Shown: in pieces, positions 1 through 5,611 of the stretch
Position numbering within the stretch: position 1 is the first letter of the stretch
Layout: each line of letters starts with the position of its first letter
Source of the DNA: Clostridiaceae bacterium
GTDB lineage: Bacteria; Bacillota; Clostridia; Lachnospirales; Lachnospiraceae
NCBI GenBank assembly: GCA_902362865.1
Contig: CABIYE010000030.1
Span: forward strand, 29,404 to 41,454
Direction: 5' to 3'
DNA: 12,051 bases
Notes under the pieces: model-generated
What the model was told of the DNA's origin: nothing
Database searches by the model: none
Seen by the model: only the letters and a program-made list of their open reading frames with translations
Position numbers and translations under genes: made by a program

Positions 1-382
1 AGTGAATTGTGTCGGTTTTGAAAAACACCACTTCTTGAAATATTTTGTCTTTTTGCAATCTCGGTATCGCTCATTTCCAAAAAATAATACATCAGCAAAT
101 TTTCTCGATTACGCTCAGACAAATGTTTCAAGGCTTCTGCCAGTTCATCATCACAAATACGAATATCACTACCGCATACATTGAAAATCGTATAGTCCGT
201 ATCATAGTCGTCCCAGACAGCCAGACTTTCTACAACGATTTCTGGAAGTTCACAAAAAAGCGTTTCTTCCTTTTGTCGTCGCTTTAATTTCTTCTGATAG
301 TCCTTAACAACATGTCGGACAACTTTCTTCAAACAACTTTCAAAACGGCATTGAACTGTTTTCTGGAAGTCAGACGGTTTCA
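1..382 (-). CDS. orf7: Tn916 Orf7-like sigma-70 family protein, 3' end beyond window
   Basis: The reading frame runs from an ATG at 382 off the left edge, with no stop in the 127 codons visible. It begins MKPSDFQKTV, the same opening style as Orf7 of Tn916 (MKPSSFQ...). The C-terminal half has a region-4-like helix-turn-helix: LSERNRENLLMYYFLEMSD followed by TEIAKRQNISRSGVF. A strong ribosome binding site, AAAGGGGGTG, lies 6 bases before the ATG. In Tn916, orf7 and orf8 lie between tet(M) and xis/int and are needed for expression of excision functions. By analogy this gene would link cargo-side transcription to excision. It is separated from the upstream cargo by a strong terminator at 508-544. 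Family assignment is secure; the regulatory role is taken from Tn916. Confidence 0.85.
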
Positions 383-476
383 TCAATCGCACCCCCTTTC
401 CGTTACGACGTGAAAAGTGGTTATCCCTCTTTCCGCACCATATAGGGAACGGCAGGTGTGATTTGCTAAGTTGAAA

Positions 477-503
477 CCGAAAAAATTTAAAAATTTTTTT
501 AGG
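477..503. repeat. AT-rich imperfect palindrome between terminator and orf7
   Basis: CCGAAAAAATTT and AAATTTTTTTAGG face each other around position 490 with one mismatch near the outer ends. The palindrome lies immediately after the orf7-side terminator on the minus strand. It could be a second weak hairpin, a protein-binding site or a bent promoter region for orf7. No convincing -35/-10 pair was seen between 383 and 476. Confidence 0.4.
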
Positions 504-507
504 CATG

Positions 508-544
508 AAAAAAGCCCGCACAAAACATATAGTTTTATACGAGC
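508..544 (-). terminator. Strong rho-independent terminator upstream of orf7
   Basis: On the minus strand a 13-pair stem (bases 544-532 pairing with 526-514, including G-U pairs) closes a 5-base ATATA-type loop. A run of six T follows at 513-508. It lies about 40 bases after the short ORF at 585-629 and 240 bases after the yxlG-like stop. It should stop transcription coming from the cargo operons before orf7, unless it is conditionally relieved. Confidence 0.8.
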
Positions 545-564
545 TATTAAAGCTATAAAATATT

Positions 565-584
565 CAGTTTTTAATAAAAAGCTG
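565..584 (-). promoter_or_regulatory. Leader hairpin between short ORF and terminator
   Basis: Directly after the stop codon of the short ORF, an inverted repeat with arms CAGCTTTT and AAAAACTG (one mismatch) can fold. A further small dyad, AGCT...AGCT at 543-555, overlaps the base of the terminator stem at 514-544. Short ORF, nested hairpins and terminator in this order resemble an attenuator leader. This is structural inspection only. Confidence 0.35.
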
Positions 585-629
585 TTAGGTAGTGTATGAT
601 TGTATAGAATTTCGCTTAAAATGTTCCAT
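585..629 (-). CDS. Possible 14-residue leader-type peptide, copy 1
   Basis: ATG at 629 opens a 14-codon frame, MEHFKRNSIQSYTT, ending in TAA. AAGGGGG is 8 bases upstream and is a good ribosome binding site. A sister copy at 3799-3843 has the same length, start and stop, and encodes MESFKYNSLQSNST. Differences between the copies fall in whole codons and there are no purely synonymous changes. The conservation may therefore reflect RNA or DNA function rather than peptide selection. Nothing in the peptide suggests a function. Its position before a hairpin series and a terminator fits a leader peptide, but this is inferred. Confidence 0.35.
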   Translation of the reverse strand: MEHFKRNSIQSYTT

Positions 630-678
630 AATACAATCCCCCTTAAAGCACCTTAATAATGTTAGTGTAGTTTTGAAA
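585..678 (-). repeat. 94-bp diverged direct repeat, copy 1 (partner 3799-3892)
   Basis: This stretch aligns without gaps to 3799-3892, with about 71 of 94 positions identical by hand count. The repeat includes the short ORF and about 50 bases upstream. Each copy lies downstream of the last gene of a cargo operon: this one follows the yxlG-like permease, the other directly follows the histidine kinase. The copies are in the same orientation. The remaining bases, 679-782, are very AT-rich and hold nothing I can identify. Confidence 0.75.
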
Positions 679-782
679 GGAAACTGTTATAAAAATCAAA
701 TCACATATTTTTTCCACCTATGCCAATTAAAATAAATAATCATCAAAAAGTAATATAATAATATAACTTGAAAGTCTAAACA

Positions 783-1553
783 TTATAACTGTTTTCTATT
801 CATTACAGTAATACTTACAATCAAACAAATAACGACCAATAAAATAGTTATAAGGACTGCAATTCCATAATCTTCAATAGATTTAGTACCAATCAGCAAA
901 GAAGCACTTTCCATTAGAGTAGTCGGAGTGTATTTCCAAGCTTTAGGAAAAAAGCTAATAAGATACACACCTAGAACACTGCCACCAGTCCCTAAAAGCA
1001 CTCCCGTATAACTTTTAACAAGAACGGAAAATAAAACAATAAGACCTATTATCCATACCCCAAACAACCACCAATGTACCATAGCAGGCAGTAGTCCAAC
1101 AGCAATACTGTTATCCCAAAAAAATGCGTTATATCCATAAGTTACAGCAAAGCATAACAAATACCCAATCGTCCACATTGTAAACATCACAAAAAATTTT
1201 GCAAATACTACTTTATAGCGAGATAGTCCTTTAGTTAAAATAAGTATAAGAGTATTTGTTTCATATTCCTTTGTAAATATTCCGCTATACAGAAACACAA
1301 ATACAATTAACGCAATAGGAATGTTTTTGAAAAACTGTGTCCACGACGTAAGAGCATTCACTGTAACTTCTGTAACCATCATTCCCTGTTCTGCCAAAGA
1401 ATCAGAAAGCGTTTCTAACATCCACGGCGTAAGTTTTGCAATTGCTGGATTCATAATGCCAAAAATCAAAAACAGAATACAGAAAAATGTAAGTTCTCCA
1501 CTTCTGATACATTCAAAAACTTCTTTTTTTAAAAAAGCAATAAACGATTTCAC
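783..1553 (-). CDS. ABC-2 type permease, YxlG-like
   Basis: This is a 256-residue integral membrane protein with about six hydrophobic segments. The first follows a short basic N-terminus (MKSFIAFLKKEVFECIRSGE), and the protein ends at MNRKQL. The motif GIFTKEYETNTLILILTKGLSRYKVVFAKF, at about residues 90-119, is typical of ABC-2 permeases. The start is GTG, overlapping the ATPase stop by 4 bases (GTGA), with GGAGG upstream, so the two are translationally coupled. Length and order match YxlG of the B. subtilis sigY-yxlCDEFG operon. It should form the membrane channel for the ATPase encoded at 1550-2449, probably exporting a peptide or other toxic compound, or acting in envelope stress. The substrate cannot be read from the sequence. 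Confidence 0.85.
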   Translation of the reverse strand: MKSFIAFLKKEVFECIRSGELTFFCILFLIFGIMNPAIAKLTPWMLETLSDSLAEQGMMVTEVTVNALTSWTQFFKNIPIALIVFVFLYSGIFTKEYETNTLILILTKGLSRYKVVFAKFFVMFTMWTIGYLLCFAVTYGYNAFFWDNSIAVGLLPAMVHWWLFGVWIIGLIVLFSVLVKSYTGVLLGTGGSVLGVYLISFFPKAWKYTPTTLMESASLLIGTKSIEDYGIAVLITILLVVICLIVSITVMNRKQL

Positions 1554-2449
1554 TTTGACACCACCTCCATAAATAGAGATTCTAGTGAGGGTTCAACACG
1601 CTCGATTTTAGAAATTAATATTTTATGTTCTGTAATAAATTCAAGCACTTCAAACATTTTAAATTGTTCGCCCAAGAATAAAAGAGTATCTTTTGCGGTT
1701 AATTGAGCGTCTGTGAATACACTAGAAAGATATTCAGCGTCGTCTGCTTTTATTGTTTCCACAATAAATTCGTGTGAAGAACACACATTTTTTAAATCGG
1801 CAACTGCTCCTTGCATAGCTATTTTTCCATTATTTAAAAAAGCAACATCTGTGCAGATTCGTTCAACATCAGATAAAATATGTGTTGAAAACAATACCGT
1901 TGTCTGTTTTTTGGAAGAAAGTAGAATATCAAGTATCTCCTTTCTTCCAATCGGGTCGAGTGCAGAAGTCGGTTCATCACAAATCAAAATTTTGGGGCGT
2001 CCAAGAAGTGCTTGTGCAATCCCAAGTCGTTGCTTCATTCCCCTTGAAAACCCTCTAATACGATGATTTTCTTTGGAAAGACCAACAAGAGTTAAAAGTT
2101 CATCACTTCTTTTTTCAATGTCGTTTTTTCCCATTTCCAAACTTTCTCCACATAATCTAAGATATTCTCTTGCTGTCATAAAGGAGTAAAACTCTGGAAC
2201 ATCAGGAAGATACCCAATATAACGATTAGTTGCAGTTTGTCCGTATTTTACCCTTTCACCAGATACAAATACTTCACCCCTGTCCGACTTTAGAAGCCCT
2301 AAGATTATTTTCATTGTTGTTGTCTTGCCAGCACCATTTTCCCCTACAAAACCAAAAACACTATGTTCGGGTACAGATAAATTTAACCCTGTCAAAACTT
2401 CTTTATCCCCAAAATGTTTCTTTAAGTTTGTGATACGAAGCATATCCAC
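1550..2449 (-). CDS. ABC transporter ATP-binding protein, YxlF/BcrA-like
   Basis: This is a 299-residue ATPase. With GTG at 2449 as start, Walker A is GENGAGKTT (residues 36-44), the signature is the variant FSRGMKQ (134-140), Walker B is ILICDEP (154-160) and the switch histidine is H190. About 90 residues follow the nucleotide-binding core, as in the BcrA/YxlF branch that pairs with ABC-2 permeases. I chose GTG because AAGGAGG lies 9 bases upstream of it; the ATG two codons later would be 15 bases away. It begins 1 base after the yxlE-like stop and overlaps the permease by 4 bases, so all three should be co-translated. Related systems give resistance to bacitracin-type or self-made peptides, but the substrate here is unknown. 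Confidence 0.9.
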   Translation of the reverse strand: MDMLRITNLKKHFGDKEVLTGLNLSVPEHSVFGFVGENGAGKTTTMKIILGLLKSDRGEVFVSGERVKYGQTATNRYIGYLPDVPEFYSFMTAREYLRLCGESLEMGKNDIEKRSDELLTLVGLSKENHRIRGFSRGMKQRLGIAQALLGRPKILICDEPTSALDPIGRKEILDILLSSKKQTTVLFSTHILSDVERICTDVAFLNNGKIAMQGAVADLKNVCSSHEFIVETIKADDAEYLSSVFTDAQLTAKDTLLFLGEQFKMFEVLEFITEHKILISKIERVEPSLESLFMEVVSK

Positions 2450-2450
2450 G

Positions 2451-2654
2451 TTAAGAATCCTCCTTCCCAAGCAAGAAATAAAGGATAGGTCCAATAAATT
2501 GCATACCAACAATCACAACAATAAGCCATAAAGTACGATTACCTCTTTTATAGCTCTTATGAGTTAGAATATGATAAAGTGTATACGCCAGCAGGGCTAA
2601 TTCTGAGATTACTAACGGTACTAAAAACGGTAAAAATTCAGTAACATTATTCAT
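2451..2654 (-). CDS. Small two-TM PLDc_N-type protein, YxlE-like
   Basis: This is a 67-residue membrane protein with two hydrophobic stretches, at about residues 7-28 and 43-62. They are separated by a basic loop (HKSYKRGNRT), and the end is GPILYFLLGKEDS. The layout and the W..V..G..FIGPI.YFL.G pattern fit the PLDc_N (phospholipase D nuclease N-terminal) membrane family that includes YxlE. In B. subtilis, YxlE takes part in negative control of the sigY operon. The chosen ATG at 2654 overlaps the end of merR by 8 bases and has AGGAGG at proper distance. A longer frame upstream would lie inside merR. It probably modulates or associates with the transporter; its exact role is not known. Confidence 0.8.
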   Translation of the reverse strand: MNNVTEFLPFLVPLVISELALLAYTLYHILTHKSYKRGNRTLWLIVVIVGMQFIGPILYFLLGKEDS

Positions 2655-3381
2655 TATTTTTTTCCTCCTCTCGATAGGTTTCAACACAAAAACCATGATA
2701 TCCACAACTGGTACACGTCAGTTTTCTGAGCGTCATGGAATGATTTGAAAAAATAAACTCTTTCAGATGAGGTTTAAATATCTCATGACACTGTGGACAG
2801 ATATATACTATCCTTTTTGATAAAAATCGTATTATAAAAATTGCATATGGAATCGCTACCAAGATATATCCCCAAAATAACCACTGTATTCCAGTAGTAA
2901 TCCATAAAATAATACTAACCCACTGAATTATATTTAGGGGAATACCTGTTATCAACAGAACTGCGTGTAACTGCTTCATTTTCTTTTTGTTTTCCATTGC
3001 ATAAGCTATATCTCCGATTGATTCAACAGAGAAATTTTCTATTCCTTTCAGTGCTTTCTTTATGCCCTCTAGCATAGCAAGTTGCTCTTGTCTTTCTTTT
3101 ACTTCATTTTGAAGAAGTTGCTCTTGCTTTTCAAGCAAAACAGAAATAACACTGCTAGGATTACTTTCAGATAACAATTCTCCTATGCTTTTAATTGAAA
3201 TACCTGCATCACGAAGAAAGCAAATGATTTTCAGTTTTTTATAATCATCTTCTGAATAAAGTCGTCTGCCACCTTCAGAAAGTTCACTAGGTATTAAGAT
3301 ACCACGTTCATCATAATACTGCACTGTTCTAACAGATACTCCACAAAGCTTTGCTATTTCTCCTGTCGTATATTTTGACAT
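2647..3381 (-). CDS. Membrane-anchored MerR-family regulator with C-terminal zinc ribbon
   Basis: This is a 244-residue protein. Residues 1-70 are a classic MerR winged helix (YTTGEIAKLCGVSVRTVQYYDERGIL, then GGRRLYSEDD). Residues 80-115 are a glutamine/glutamate-rich coiled coil of the dimerisation type. Two membrane segments follow, at about 138-163 and 166-187. A cytoplasmic tail then has two CxxC pairs, C195/C198 and C223/C226, that look like a zinc ribbon. Most MerR proteins are soluble and carry a short C-terminal effector domain, so this architecture makes it a transmembrane one-component sensor. It heads the operon with the yxlE/F/G-like genes and is preceded by a promoter with the long spacer expected of MerR control. 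The signal could be the transporter, the membrane state, a drug or a metal. Confidence 0.85.
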   Translation of the reverse strand: MSKYTTGEIAKLCGVSVRTVQYYDERGILIPSELSEGGRRLYSEDDYKKLKIICFLRDAGISIKSIGELLSESNPSSVISVLLEKQEQLLQNEVKERQEQLAMLEGIKKALKGIENFSVESIGDIAYAMENKKKMKQLHAVLLITGIPLNIIQWVSIILWITTGIQWLFWGYILVAIPYAIFIIRFLSKRIVYICPQCHEIFKPHLKEFIFSNHSMTLRKLTCTSCGYHGFCVETYREEEKNNE

Positions 3382-3405
3382 AGCCTTTTCCTCTTTTCTG
3401 TTTTC

Positions 3406-3436
3406 ATTTTATGTCATTACGTAGCGTTACAAGCAA
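3406..3436 (-). promoter_or_regulatory. MerR-type promoter with 19-bp spacer
   Basis: On the minus strand, -35 TTGCTT (3436-3431) and -10 TAAAAT (3411-3406) are separated by 19 bases, the over-long spacer that MerR proteins act on. An imperfect dyad, TAACG-CTA-CGTAA, lies inside the spacer (3417-3429). A related ACGTAACGTA sits just upstream of the -35 (3446-3437). The merR ATG is 25 bases downstream of the -10. This suggests autoregulated transcription of merR and the transporter genes. Confidence 0.65.
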
Positions 3437-3496
3437 TACGTTACGTGGGGTAATTTTTTAAACTTAATGTTCTATCACATAGTTTATACTGCAAAT

Positions 3497-3514
3497 CCGC
3501 TTCGCAGGAAGCGG
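3497..3514. repeat. 7-bp perfect hairpin after Spo0A-C copy 1
   Basis: CCGCTTC and GAAGCGG flank a GCAG loop. The hairpin is 9 bases past the stop of the small gene at 3524-3748 and about 60 bases before the merR promoter. There is no good T run on either side, so it is at best a weak terminator or an RNA end-stabilising stem. Confidence 0.4.
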
Positions 3515-3523
3515 GATAAACAT

Positions 3524-3748
3524 TTAAACCTTTGTCTTTTGGGTAATCTTATAAATATATTCTTCTGGCGTAGGACGTTTATTTCCAAAATACTTTTTGA
3601 AATTTGCCTGCACCTCTGGGTCTGTACTGTTCATAGCTTCGTCAATCGTTGCTTCAATATCAGCCCGAACATCAGCAAATGATACACTGCCAGCTTTTGC
3701 ACCAGCTTTCAATGCTTTTTTTATATCACGTTTTTTTAGCCCTATCAT
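3524..3748 (-). CDS. Small Spo0A C-terminal-like protein, copy 1
   Basis: This is a 74-residue basic protein, beginning [20 protein letters not shown]. The section [18 protein letters not shown] followed by [20 protein letters not shown] resembles the end of the Spo0A DNA-binding effector domain, where a conserved helix is followed by a KPT..EFI segment. There is no receiver domain, and the protein is shorter than the full Spo0A effector domain. It is a near copy of the gene at 8506-8736, with differences only at GSVSF versus GGVSL and at the C-terminus. The ribosome site GGAGTG lies 7 bases before the ATG. No promoter of its own was found, so it may be read from the kinase operon upstream. 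The Spo0A-C link is recalled similarity, not a search result. Confidence 0.75.
   Translation of the reverse strand: MIGLKKRDIKKALKAGAKAGSVSFADVRADIEATIDEAMNSTDPEVQANFKKYFGNKRPTPEEYIYKITQKTKV
3533..3748 (-). repeat. 216-bp direct repeat, copy 1 (partner 8521-8736)
   Basis: Hand alignment with 8521-8736 gives about 22 mismatches over 216 bases with no gaps, so roughly 90% identity. Similarity fades abruptly outside the coding frame on both sides. The two copies are in the same orientation and flank the whole BceAB-RS module. They are long enough to serve as a substrate for homologous recombination that could delete or amplify that module. Confidence 0.85.
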
Positions 3749-3798
3749 GGTATCACTCCTAAATTCAATCGTCTATTACTGTAAAAAATAGTGTTCTA

Positions 3799-3843
3799 TT
3801 AGGTGGAATTTGATTGCAAAGAATTGTACTTAAAGCTTTCCAT
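3799..3843 (-). CDS. Possible 14-residue peptide, copy 2
   Basis: ATG at 3843 opens MESFKYNSLQSNST and ends with TAA, matching the frame, length and stop of the copy at 585-629. The upstream AAGTGGG is a poorer ribosome site than AAGGGGG of copy 1. The same frame can be opened from an ATG at 3882 to give 27 residues, but copy 1 lacks that start. No terminator follows this copy. Confidence 0.3.
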   Translation of the reverse strand: MESFKYNSLQSNST

Positions 3844-3892
3844 AATGCAAGCCCACTTAAAGCACCGTATCAATGTTGGCATGGTTTTCAAA
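3799..3892 (-). repeat. 94-bp diverged direct repeat, copy 2 (partner 585-678)
   Basis: This repeat starts at the base after the kinase stop codon and contains the short ORF. It aligns without gaps to 585-678 at about 75% identity. Its higher divergence, compared with the 90% of the Spo0A-C-like pair, suggests that the two repeat pairs have different ages or are under different constraints. Confidence 0.75.
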
Positions 3893-4897
3893 TTACTCTG
3901 AAAAATTATGAACTGTTCCTTTTGGAAATGTAATGGTCAGTCTTGTATATTCTTTTTCCGTAGAAGCAATATCCAATTTCAAGCCCAACCTATCGCATAA
4001 TTTTTTCGATAGATACAGTCCCATACCCGTTGCATTTGCCTTGTTTCTATTTGAACCCGTAAAACCTTTTTCAAATACACGGGATAAATCAGACGCTTTT
4101 ATTCCACAACCATTATCTTCAATCACAAGCAATATATTTGTACCATTGTCTTGACTGTATATCGTCAGCTTATTTTCTTGCTTATCAAAATACTTAATCG
4201 CATTTTGCACGATTTGAGATAGAATGAATGTCAGCCATTTTTCATCAGTATAAATGACATTTTCTATGTCATGGATATTGATAATTGCTTTTCTTTCCAT
4301 AAGCGAATGACGGAATTTCAGAATGACATTATGTATCACTTCGTCTAACTGCAACTGTTTTACAAAATAGTCTTTTTCCGTATTTTCGCTTCTTGCATAG
4401 TAGAGCATTTGTTCCACTAACTGAAATATTTTGTCTGTTTCTTTTTTTAATGTGTAATTTTTTGTATTGTCAAACGTCAAAGACAATGCTCCTATCGGTA
4501 TTTTTATTTCATGGGCGAAACTTTCCACATATTCTTGATAGTCCTGCTTTTCTTCTGTGATTTTGCCGATTTCATCATTCATAGATTTGCAGGCTTTTTT
4601 TAGTGCGTAGTAATAGGCTTCATTTTGAAATTCTTTTGGCTTTGGTAAAACGTCTGCAATATAATAGGTTTCTTCCAGTCCATCTACTAAATCAATAATA
4701 TGTTGTGAAGCGTTACGTTTCTTCCGATACAAACACCATTGAAAAAGCCCTTGTATGCTGATGAACAGAATTACCAGCAATACAACAAATAGCATATCTA
4801 CACCGTAGAAAATCAAGAGAAATGCTACTAAGGCAAGAAAGAAAAGCTGAAACAATATCTCTGTTATTTTTTCTTCTAAGAATGTAAAAAAACTCAC
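3893..4897 (-). CDS. Intramembrane-sensing histidine kinase, BceS-like
   Basis: This is a 334-residue kinase. Two N-terminal membrane helices, at about residues 12-32 and 34-56, are joined by only a few residues, so there is no extracellular sensor domain. That is the defining layout of BceS-type kinases, which sense through their partner transporter. The H box is ESFAHEIKIPIGA with phospho-acceptor H129. The N box has N232, the G1 box is DNGCGI (261-266) and the G2 box is GMGLYL (291-296). I chose GTG at 4897 because it overlaps the regulator stop by 4 bases (GTGA) and has AAAGGG 9 bases upstream. A TTG three codons earlier lacks proper spacing. It is the last gene of the transporter-regulator operon and is expected to phosphorylate the response regulator at 4894-5553. 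Confidence 0.93.
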   Translation of the reverse strand: MSFFTFLEEKITEILFQLFFLALVAFLLIFYGVDMLFVVLLVILFISIQGLFQWCLYRKKRNASQHIIDLVDGLEETYYIADVLPKPKEFQNEAYYYALKKACKSMNDEIGKITEEKQDYQEYVESFAHEIKIPIGALSLTFDNTKNYTLKKETDKIFQLVEQMLYYARSENTEKDYFVKQLQLDEVIHNVILKFRHSLMERKAIINIHDIENVIYTDEKWLTFILSQIVQNAIKYFDKQENKLTIYSQDNGTNILLVIEDNGCGIKASDLSRVFEKGFTGSNRNKANATGMGLYLSKKLCDRLGLKLDIASTEKEYTRLTITFPKGTVHNFSE

Positions 4898-5553
4898 AGT
4901 TTCCAACCCTTTCCTCGTATATTTTCCAATAAATGAACAATACCGATTTCTTTCATTTTCTTTTTTAGACGAGTCATATTAACCAGTAATACATTTTCGT
5001 CTAAATAATATTTGTCGTTCCACAGCTTTTCCAATAGTTCTTCTTTGCTAATAACTTTATCTTCGTTCATAAAGAAGTAGTACAAAATACGAAATTCATT
5101 TCTTGTCAGTTCAATGCTTTGCTCTTGATATTTCAAAATGGATAAGTGTAAATCAAGGGTACAATCTTTTTTGACAAGCTCACGGAAATTGTTTGGGTTT
5201 GACAACTGCAATGCACGCTTGATCTTCTCAAGAAGAATAAGCGTATCATATGGCTTTGTGATAAAATCAATCCCACCCACTTGAATACTTTTCAATTCGT
5301 CAGCATTTGTATCTCTGCTTGTTACAAAGATAATCGGTACTGGCATGACTTGTTTTATTTTCCTGCATACTTCATAGCCATTCTCATACGGCAGGTTAAT
5401 ATCAAGCAGAACCAGTTCTATGGAATATTGCTTTAATTCATCTGTCAGGTTTCCAAAGTCAGTCAATAAAACTGTTTCATATCCTTGTGTGTTCAATAAT
5501 TTAGAAAGCTCCAAACGAGTGATTTCATCATCTTCGATAATTGCTATTCTCAT
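4894..5553 (-). CDS. OmpR-family response regulator, BceR-like
   Basis: This is a 219-residue regulator. The N-terminal receiver shows the acidic pair D8/D9, phospho-acceptor D51 (LVLLDINLP), T78 and K100 (FITKPYD). Residues about 125-219 form an OmpR-type winged helix, with ELTRNEFRILYYFF and a C-terminal RGKGWKL hairpin. The ATG at 5553 is preceded by AAGGGGGTG; a longer upstream frame has no ribosome site. The gene follows the permease by 58 bases and is coupled to the kinase by overlap. It is expected to activate the transporter promoter near 8393-8435. A TATAAT-like hexamer at 5576-5581 just upstream could give a secondary internal promoter, but no good -35 accompanies it. Confidence 0.93.
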   Translation of the reverse strand: MRIAIIEDDEITRLELSKLLNTQGYETVLLTDFGNLTDELKQYSIELVLLDINLPYENGYEVCRKIKQVMPVPIIFVTSRDTNADELKSIQVGGIDFITKPYDTLILLEKIKRALQLSNPNNFRELVKKDCTLDLHLSILKYQEQSIELTRNEFRILYYFFMNEDKVISKEELLEKLWNDKYYLDENVLLVNMTRLKKKMKEIGIVHLLENIRGKGWKL

Positions 5554-5611
5554 TTCAACACCCCCTTGATTTACCATTATAATAATTCCACAGCAGGAGA
5601 GCTAGAAAAAT

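Noticed and set aside
1713..2066. Plus-strand open frame of 117 codons inside the ABC ATPase
   Set aside because: It lies antisense to a gene with all ABC motifs, has no ribosome site, and its protein has no recognisable pattern.
3449..3523. Attachment site or integron-like recombination site near the GC-rich hairpin
   Set aside because: Only one 7-bp hairpin is present, with no repeated core and no nearby recombinase; the base pattern is explained by a weak terminator.
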